Shown here one piece after another: positions 13,162-17,963 of a stretch of DNA of 17,963 bases. Location: the NCBI GenBank assembly GCA_964430855.1, contig CAYSHC010000084.1, forward strand, positions 1 through 17,963, given 5' to 3'. The notes beneath the pieces were generated by a model, which was not told the DNA's origin, searched no databases, and was given only the letters and a program-made list of their open reading frames with translations. Numbering within the stretch: position 1 is the stretch's first letter; the number at the start of each line of letters is the position of its first letter. The DNA is from JAEZDP01 sp964430855. GTDB taxonomy: Bacteria > Acidobacteriota > Vicinamibacteria > Vicinamibacterales > Vicinamibacteraceae. A program made the translations under genes and the position numbers.

Positions 13162-14856
13162 ATGGCAACACCCTGGCGGCTGGGTCCGCTCGTCCTGCTC
13201 TTCGTCCTGATCGGCCTCACCCCTGCCGCCGGACAACCGTCCCCCGCCGAGCATCGCGCCGTCTGGATCGACACGTTCAACACGCGGCTCGAGCGGCCCG
13301 AGGACGTCCGCCTTGCCGTCGCGCGCGCCGCGGCAATGCACGCCAACGTCCTCCTGGTGCAAGTGCGCCGGCGGGGCGACGCCTGGTACCTCGACGGAGA
13401 GGAACCGCTTGCCGAAGGCGTGGTGGACGGGTTCGACCCGCTCGCCGAACTGCTCGCGCAGGCGCGGCCCCTGGGCCTCCAGGTCCACGCGTTCCTGACC
13501 CTCGGCGCCGTCTGGAACCAGACGCGTCCCCCGGCGGCGCCGACGCACGTCTTCAACACGCACGGCCTGGGCAGCGGACGGGCGCCCGACGGGCGCGCGA
13601 ACTGGCTCACCCGGACGCGCGCGCCCGATGGCGCGGGCACGTCGCATGACGGCTACCGGTTCGGCAACGACTTCTGGCTCGACCCGGCGCATCCGGACGT
13701 CGCCGACTACCTGACCGACCTCGTCGTCAGGCTGGCGCAGCGCTATCCCGTCGACGGCGTACACCTCGACGGCGTGCGGTACCCGGAGGTGCCCGGAGCG
13801 GCCGGGGCGCTCGCGCTCAGCGTCGGCTACAACCCGACGGCCATCGCCCGCTACAACGCCCGGTACGGCACCTCGGGCGATCCCGCGCCCGAGGATGGGC
13901 GCTTCGGCGACTGGCGGCGCGAGCAGGTAACCAACCTCCTCCAGCGACTGTACGTGAGCCTCCTGGCCGTCCGGCCCTCGCTGGTGGTGTCGGTCTCGAC
14001 GTCGGCAGCGGGCCCGGCGCCGACGACGGTCGGCGAGTTCCGGAGCAGCCAGCCGCACATGCGGACGTTCCAGAACTGGGAGGCCTGGCTGGGCAGCGGC
14101 GCGGTGGACCTGGTCTACGCGGAGGTATTCCGCCCGGCACACACGTCGGCAGGCGGCGAGTTCGGCGCCTGGGCGCGCTGGGCGCAGGCCGCGCAGCAGC
14201 GTCGCCGCGTGGTCATGGGCCTTGGCGCGTACCTGAATGCCGTCGAAGGGATCATTCAGCAGATCCGGGCCGTCCGGGCGGCAGGCCCGCCGGCAGCGGA
14301 CGGCGCCGCCGCCGGCCCGACGCAGCCGTCGTCCTCGGCGCCACCGCTCGCCGGTGTCGCCCTCTATTCGCTGGCCGCCAACAACGCGCCCGTCGTGAGC
14401 AACCCGCTGTCGGTACCGCCGGGCCGCGACACCCCGCTGCGCGCGATCGAGGACGTCGCATCGGGCCTGCGCACGGGGCGCACCACGTCGGGGCAGGTCG
14501 TCGACCCGATGTCGGGCGGACCGTTTGCCGTCATCGTCGCGCCGCCGGAGCTGCCGTGGAAGGCGCACGAAGGACACGTCCTCGGCAGGCTCGTGGACGG
14601 CAGGGGCGAGCCCGTGGACGGCGCGACCGTGCAGGTGACCCGCGGCGGCGAGCCTGTGGCGCACGCGCTTGCGGTGAGCGACGGCACCGGCGTGTTCGCG
14701 CTGCCCGCGCTGGCCCCCGGCACGTACCGGGTGACAGCCACCTGGCGCGACGCGCTGTACGCGAGCAGCTGCGAGCTGGAGGTGCCCGCCGCTGCCGTCG
14801 CGCGCGTGACCCTGACGCTCGACCCCGCCCGCCCCGCGCTTCTGGATTGCCGCTGA
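13162..14856 (+). CDS. GHL10-type glycoside hydrolase-like secreted protein with C-terminal carboxypeptidase-regulatory-like domain
   Basis: A 564-aa secreted protein. Residues 1-24 (MATPWRLGPLVLLFVLIGLT, then PAAG) form a signal peptide. Residues 30-430 resemble the glycosyl-hydrolase-like 10 family (DUF187, as in YngK and the E. coli peptidoglycan-processing DigH): EHRAVWIDTFN at the start, ANVLLVQVRRRGDAWY, GLQVHAFLTLGAVWN, FWLDPAHPDVADYLTDLV and VDGVHLDGVRYPEV (197-210) with the likely catalytic Asp. A Pro/Ala-rich linker (372-395) interrupts the domain. Residues 468-555 (GHVLGRLVDGRGEPVDGATV onward) form a beta-sandwich of the carboxypeptidase regulatory type. A 16-residue longer product from ATG 13114 is possible. 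The substrate is probably a glycan at the cell surface, peptidoglycan or exopolysaccharide. It is divergent from the O-acylation pair. The stop is followed after 3 nt by repeat copy 3. Confidence 0.85.
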   Translation: MATPWRLGPLVLLFVLIGLTPAAGQPSPAEHRAVWIDTFNTRLERPEDVRLAVARAAAMHANVLLVQVRRRGDAWYLDGEEPLAEGVVDGFDPLAELLAQARPLGLQVHAFLTLGAVWNQTRPPAAPTHVFNTHGLGSGRAPDGRANWLTRTRAPDGAGTSHDGYRFGNDFWLDPAHPDVADYLTDLVVRLAQRYPVDGVHLDGVRYPEVPGAAGALALSVGYNPTAIARYNARYGTSGDPAPEDGRFGDWRREQVTNLLQRLYVSLLAVRPSLVVSVSTSAAGPAPTTVGEFRSSQPHMRTFQNWEAWLGSGAVDLVYAEVFRPAHTSAGGEFGAWARWAQAAQQRRRVVMGLGAYLNAVEGIIQQIRAVRAAGPPAADGAAAGPTQPSSSAPPLAGVALYSLAANNAPVVSNPLSVPPGRDTPLRAIEDVASGLRTGRTTSGQVVDPMSGGPFAVIVAPPELPWKAHEGHVLGRLVDGRGEPVDGATVQVTRGGEPVAHALAVSDGTGVFALPALAPGTYRVTATWRDALYASSCELEVPAAAVARVTLTLDPARPALLDCR

Positions 14857-14859
14857 AAC

Positions 14860-14954
14860 GGGGTCAGGTCTCGGGATCGCCCCGGGTGGGGTCAGGTCTC
14901 GAACTCGCGGGATGTGGGGTCAGGTCTCGCCGCTGAGGCGCTGCAGGATCTGCA
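14860..14954 (+). repeat. Composite repeat element, copy 3
   Basis: Cores GGGGTCAGGTCTCG are perfect at 14860-14873, 14888-14901 and 14916-14929, exactly 28 nt apart. Thirteen nt later comes GCAG-GAT-CTGC, here extended to a 5-bp stem, TGCAG/CTGCA (14942-14954). It begins 3 nt after the GHL10-like stop codon, in a convergent gap of 197 bp. The remaining ~100 bp before the mak stop show nothing I can name. Confidence 0.87.
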
Positions 14955-15053
14955 CACCGTTCGCGCCGCCCCCGGCAGACGTCCCCCGCGTTCTGCTCCC
15001 CGCGTCGCGCCCCTGCGCCTCGCCTGCTGCCGCGTCGCCTGCAACCGCCTCGA

Positions 15054-15950
15054 TTACCTCCCCCACAGCCACGCGGCCCCGCGCACGCCACTGGCATCGC
15101 CGAACTGCGCCGGGACGAACCGCGTATCCACGCGATCGGAGAACACGTAGCGCGCCCAACGCGCCGGAACCCGCTCGTACAGCCGCGCCGCATTCGAGAT
15201 CCCCCCGCCCGCGACGACGACGTCAGGGTCGAGGACGTTGATGACCGACGCCAGCGCCCGCGCGAGCTGGTCCTCGTAGCGCTGCCAGGCAGCCTCCGCG
15301 TCGCGGTCGCCCGCCTGCGCCCACGCCAGCAGCTCCTCGGGCGTCGCCTCGCGGCCGGTCTTCCGCCTGAACGACCGCGACAGCGCCGGCCCCGACAGCT
15401 GCGTCTCGATGCACCCCGTCCGGCCGCAGTAGCAGGCCTCGCCCGGCCACTCGTCGGCCTCGGGCCACGGCAGCATGTTGTGCCCCCACTCCCCCGCCAC
15501 CGCGTTGGCGCCAATCACCACGTCCCCGCGGACGACGACGCCACCGCCGACGCCCGTCCCGAGGATGACGCCGAAGACGATGGACGCTCCCGCCGCGGCG
15601 CCGTCGGTCGCCTCCGACAGCGCGAGGCAGTTGGCGTCGTTGGCGAGGCGGACCTCGCGGCCCATCGCGCGCTGCAGGTCGTCGGCGAACGGACGCCCGT
15701 TGAGCCACGTCGAGTTGGCGTTCTTGACGAGCCCCGTCGCGGGCGAGATGGCGCCGGGCATGCCGACCCCGACGGTGCACCGCGTGCCCAGCTGCGCCTC
15801 GGCCCGGTCGACGAGCGCGACCATCGCGGCAATCGTGCCGTCGTAGTCGTGACGGGGCGTCGGCACCCGTTCGCGGTGCCGTTCACGGCCTTCGTCGTCG
15901 AGGGCCCGCAGCTCGATCTTGGTGCCTCCGAGGTCGATCCCGATACGCAT
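15054..15950 (-). CDS. mak: ROK-family fructokinase (Mak-type)
   Basis: ATP-dependent sugar kinase, cytoplasmic, 298 aa, very close in layout to E. coli Mak (manno(fructo)kinase), which phosphorylates fructose at C6. MRIGIDLGGTKIELRALDDE is the phosphate-binding start, GVGMPGAISP (61-70) and VKNANSTWLNGRPF (75-88) match Mak closely, RLANDANCLALSEA holds the catalytic Asp105, GTGVGGGVVV is the second glycine loop, and GEWGHNMLPW (His157) with CYCGRTGCIE (Cys173, Cys175, Cys180) is the ROK zinc site. The end, SGVRGAAWLWGR, is also Mak-like. No helix-turn-helix is present, so it is a kinase, not a ROK repressor. ATG 15950 gives the canonical start; TATCGT lies 8 nt upstream with no Shine-Dalgarno. 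It is divergent from the DUF2914 gene. No sugar transporter lies next to it. Confidence 0.93.
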   Translation of the reverse strand: MRIGIDLGGTKIELRALDDEGRERHRERVPTPRHDYDGTIAAMVALVDRAEAQLGTRCTVGVGMPGAISPATGLVKNANSTWLNGRPFADDLQRAMGREVRLANDANCLALSEATDGAAAGASIVFGVILGTGVGGGVVVRGDVVIGANAVAGEWGHNMLPWPEADEWPGEACYCGRTGCIETQLSGPALSRSFRRKTGREATPEELLAWAQAGDRDAEAAWQRYEDQLARALASVINVLDPDVVVAGGGISNAARLYERVPARWARYVFSDRVDTRFVPAQFGDASGVRGAAWLWGR

Positions 15951-15958
15951 GGCTGGGG

Positions 15959-15980
15959 ACGATATCACCGCTGGTAGAGT
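15959..15980. promoter_or_regulatory. Candidate divergent -10 elements of mak and the DUF2914 gene
   Basis: The start codons of mak (15950, -) and the DUF2914 gene (15988, +) are only 37 nt apart. On the minus strand TATCGT (15964-15959) lies 8 nt before the mak ATG. On the plus strand TAGAGT (15975-15980) lies 7 nt before the other ATG. If both are used, each transcript is nearly leaderless and the -35 region of each overlaps the other promoter. No good -35 matches are seen. Confidence 0.4.
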
Positions 15981-15987
15981 GGTCGGG

Positions 15988-17070
15988 ATGGAGCCGGTGT
16001 CAGACGTCGTGGCGGATGGCCAGCGCCCCACCGCGGTGGCCCGCGCACGTCGCCGGTGGCAGGCGATGACCCGGCCCGTGTGGGCCTGGCTGCACCGTCA
16101 CGAGACGATCCTCTGGTGGCTGCACAGCCTCTGGGCGCTCGCCTTCGGCGCCGGTGTGATGTGGCTCGGCTCGAAGAACTTCGAGTACCTGCGCCTCGCG
16201 GTCCTGCACGTCGTCTTCATCTGGGCCACCAGCTTCGTGCTGCCGCTCGTGATGAGCAGCCCGCGCGTCACGGCGCGCTGGCGTACGCGCATCGCGCTGG
16301 TCGTCAACTATCTGAACAAGAACTTCTACCAGCAGCTGCTGTTCTTCGTGCTCCCGATCTACGCGATGAGCACGACCTGGGACAGTCCCAACGTCCTCTA
16401 CCTGCTCGTGCTCGGCACGTGCGCGGTGCTCTCGACGCTCGACATCATCTACGACCGTCACGTCGCCGTGCAGCGCCCGCTCACCGCCGGCTTCTTCGCC
16501 GTCACGCTGTTTGCCGGCGTCGCCGCGGCCCTGCCCCTGCTGAAGGGCATCCCCCCGGAGACGGCCGTGCGGGCGGCAGGCGTGGCCGCTGCCGTGGGGA
16601 TCGTCTCGCTGTTCCTCACCGAACGGCGCGTTGACTGGCAGCGCAGCTGGTTCGTCGCCGGCGCGATGCTGCTCGTGCTCGCCTGGGTGGTGGAGTACGG
16701 CCGCGTGCTGGTGCCGCCCACGCCACTGCGGCTCACGACCGCGATCTTCGGCGTACAGTTCGACCGGAACACGCTGGTGATGCAGCAGCCCGTGGCGACC
16801 GTCGGCGACGCGCAGGGACGCCCGCTGTACGTCCTGACGAGCATCTACGCGCCCAACGGCCTGCACGACCGTGTCCGCCACGTCTGGTACGTGGACGACA
16901 CGCACGTCTGGTCGTCGCGCTGGTACAACGTGGACGGCGGGCGCGAGGACGGCTACCGGGTGTGGACGGGCCTCGGCACGCTGCAGCTCGGCCCGCGGTC
17001 GCACGTGCGGGTGGACGTCGAGACCGAGGGCGGTCAGTTGATCGGACGTGCGCGGCTGAGGCCATCATGA
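15988..17070 (+). CDS. Multi-pass membrane protein with C-terminal DUF2914 domain
   Basis: A 360-aa protein. A basic N-terminus (1-38) is followed by about seven hydrophobic segments between about 42 and 245, including LHSLWALAFGAGVMWL, VLHVVFIWATSFVLPLVM, QLLFFVLPIYAM, LYLLVLGTCAVLSTL, GFFAVTLFAGVAAALPLL, AAGVAAAVGIVSLFL and AGAMLLVLAWVVEYG. Residues about 262-358 form a soluble beta-rich domain matching DUF2914: YVLTSIYAPNGLHDRVRHVW, YRVWTGLG, then VRVDVETEGGQLIGRARLR. The function of this domain is unknown; it is usually attached to membrane segments or signal peptides, so it probably sits on the outer side of the membrane. ATG 15988 is preferred since TAGAGT is 7 nt upstream. The stop overlaps an ATG (ATGA at 17067), and crcB begins 88 nt later on the same strand. 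Confidence 0.8.
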   Translation: MEPVSDVVADGQRPTAVARARRRWQAMTRPVWAWLHRHETILWWLHSLWALAFGAGVMWLGSKNFEYLRLAVLHVVFIWATSFVLPLVMSSPRVTARWRTRIALVVNYLNKNFYQQLLFFVLPIYAMSTTWDSPNVLYLLVLGTCAVLSTLDIIYDRHVAVQRPLTAGFFAVTLFAGVAAALPLLKGIPPETAVRAAGVAAAVGIVSLFLTERRVDWQRSWFVAGAMLLVLAWVVEYGRVLVPPTPLRLTTAIFGVQFDRNTLVMQQPVATVGDAQGRPLYVLTSIYAPNGLHDRVRHVWYVDDTHVWSSRWYNVDGGREDGYRVWTGLGTLQLGPRSHVRVDVETEGGQLIGRARLRPS

Positions 17071-17159
17071 AGGCGATGACTTGCCTGACACGCTACTCTG
17101 CCGGCCGCGTGCGGCGCGCCGCCCCGTCGCGACGTCCGCCCGCCGCGGGAGCCCGCTGA
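17067..17159 (+). CDS. Possible 30-residue small ORF linking the DUF2914 gene and crcB
   Basis: A 30-codon frame starts with ATG overlapping the DUF2914 gene's TGA (ATGA) and ends with a TGA overlapping the crcB ATG (TGATG). It encodes MKAMTCLTRYSAGRVRRAAP and ten further Arg/Pro/Ala-rich residues, which look like random GC-rich translation. The exact overlaps at both ends would allow translational coupling into crcB, but the product itself has no recognisable property. The same bases could be a crcB leader (see findings). Confidence 0.2.
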   Translation: MKAMTCLTRYSAGRVRRAAPSRRPPAAGAR

Positions 17160-17542
17160 TGCCGACGTGGGCCGCCGTCGGTCTCGGCGGGGCCGTCGGC
17201 TCGATTCTGCGCTACGGCGTCGGCGTCGCCGTGGCACGCACCGTGGGCACACCGGTGCCCCTCGCCACCGCCCTCGTCAACCTGGCCGGATGCCTCGCCA
17301 TCGGATTGCTCGCCGGCCTCGTCGCTGCCGACGCGGTTCGCCTCGGCGAAGGCACGCGCGCGCTGCTCTTTGCGGGCCTGCTCGGCGGGTTCACGACGTT
17401 CTCGAGCTTCGGCCTCGACACCTTGACGCTGATGAAGGCCGGCACGCTCGCCGCCGCCGGCCTGAACGTGCTCGTGCAGGTCTGCGGCGGGCTGACCGCC
17501 GTGTTCGTCGGCTTCGCGCTGGGGCAGGGACTCGCGCGATGA
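17159..17542 (+). CDS. crcB: Fluoride ion channel CrcB/Fluc
   Basis: A 127-aa four-helix inner-membrane protein that forms dual-topology dimers and exports fluoride. Motifs are GGAVGSILRYGV (10-21), NLAGCLAIGLLAGL (the helix 2 block with the conserved Asn), GLLGGFTTFSSFGLDTL (the TM3 break with the Phe/Thr/Ser residues lining the pore) and a final glycine-rich helix. Length and spacing are normal for the family. The start is ATG 17159, which gives the usual short N-terminus and overlaps a TGA (TGATG). It is followed after 36 nt by truA. Fluoride riboswitches often precede crcB; a partial match to the 5' part of the motif is noted at 17072, but I cannot confirm it. Confidence 0.93.
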   Translation: MPTWAAVGLGGAVGSILRYGVGVAVARTVGTPVPLATALVNLAGCLAIGLLAGLVAADAVRLGEGTRALLFAGLLGGFTTFSSFGLDTLTLMKAGTLAAAGLNVLVQVCGGLTAVFVGFALGQGLAR

Positions 17543-17578
17543 GGCGGACGCCAGCCGCGCCATCCTAGAAGGCCCGGG

Positions 17579-17963
17579 ATGCCACGCTTCAGGCTGCTGA
17601 TCGAGTACAACGGCACGCGCTACGCGGGCTGGCAGGTCCAGAAGAACGCGCGCACGGTGCAGGGCGAGCTGATACGCGCGGCCCGCGAGGTCACGCGACG
17701 CGAGACGCTCGAGGTGTATGGCGCCGGACGCACGGATGCCGGCGTGCACGCGCTCGGCCAAGTGGCTCACCTTGACGTGGCGACGACGCTGCCGCCCGGC
17801 ACGCTGCGCGAACGACTGAACGAGGCGCTCCCCAGCGACATCACCGTGCTGGCGCTGACCGTCGCGTCGCACCGCTTCCACGCGCGCCACGACGCGGTGG
17901 CGCGGCGGTACGTCTACCAGATCAGCCGGCGGCGGACGGCGTTCGGCAAGCGGTTCGTGTGGT
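17579..17963 (+). CDS. truA: tRNA pseudouridine(38-40) synthase TruA, 5' part
   Basis: Converts uridines 38-40 of the tRNA anticodon arm to pseudouridine. The window contains the first 128 residues; the gene runs off the right edge, as the family is about 250 aa long. The start MPRFRLLIEYNGTRYAGWQV is canonical. YGAGRTDAGVHALGQVAHLD contains the catalytic Asp53 in RTDAGVHA. FHARHDAVARRYVYQI further on is the conserved RxxxxRxYxY block. AGAAGG lies 6 nt before ATG 17579, one of the few clear Shine-Dalgarno sequences in this window. It is 36 nt downstream of crcB, perhaps in the same transcript. Confidence 0.95.
   Translation, partial: MPRFRLLIEYNGTRYAGWQVQKNARTVQGELIRAAREVTRRETLEVYGAGRTDAGVHALGQVAHLDVATTLPPGTLRERLNEALPSDITVLALTVASHRFHARHDAVARRYVYQISRRRTAFGKRFVW

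Overview
The window is about 18 kb of very GC-rich, gene-dense bacterial chromosome. Gene content (exosortase-type polysaccharide deacetylase, fumarylacetoacetase, paired P1-family peptidases, HD-GYP response regulator, Mak-type ROK kinase) and several genes with a -10-like hexamer directly before the start codon and no Shine-Dalgarno would fit a soil Acidobacteriota lineage such as the Vicinamibacteria. That placement is inference. No phage, plasmid, rRNA, tRNA or CRISPR locus was recognised.

Layout, left to right. Bases 1-355 hold no intact gene, only a start-less fragment on the minus strand. A surface-polysaccharide block follows: rfbC (dTDP-sugar 3,5-epimerase, +), a XrtA/PEP-CTERM-type polysaccharide deacetylase (+, overlapping rfbC as TGATG), and convergent wecB (UDP-GlcNAc 2-epimerase, -). 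Next, read leftward, is a three-gene unit: an unrecognised 309-aa protein, a Tat-exported P1 peptidase, and fumarylacetoacetase (last step of tyrosine/homogentisate breakdown). A response regulator with an HD-GYP c-di-GMP phosphodiesterase domain (+) then meets, tail to tail with a 26-bp overlap, a sodium:solute symporter whose partner gene is a second, Sec-exported P1 peptidase. An MBOAT O-acyltransferase and its SGNH partner (-) form an O-acetylation pair, divergent from a GHL10-type glycoside hydrolase-like protein (+). The right end carries a Mak-type fructokinase (-), a DUF2914 membrane protein (+), crcB (fluoride channel) and the 5' part of truA.

The strongest unexplained signal is a short non-coding element present three times (6574-6668 +, 10567-10660 -, 14860-14954 +). 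Each copy has three cores reading GGGGTCAGGTCTCG (one copy has a T first) at 28-29 bp spacing. Exactly 13 nt after the third core comes the form GCA[G/C]-NNN-CTGC, a small hairpin in two copies. All copies are intergenic, and two lie just upstream of the two P1-peptidase operons. They look like REP-type non-autonomous repeats, but no transposase is present.

A second repeat class is heptameric: ATGCGTG-like units at 899-919 that supply both the rfbC stop and the next gene's ATG, and seven GCGGNNN units at 1820-1868 that contain the deacetylase stop codon. A third pattern is a TANNNT hexamer 7-11 nt before the start codon of five genes, suggesting leaderless or near-leaderless transcripts.
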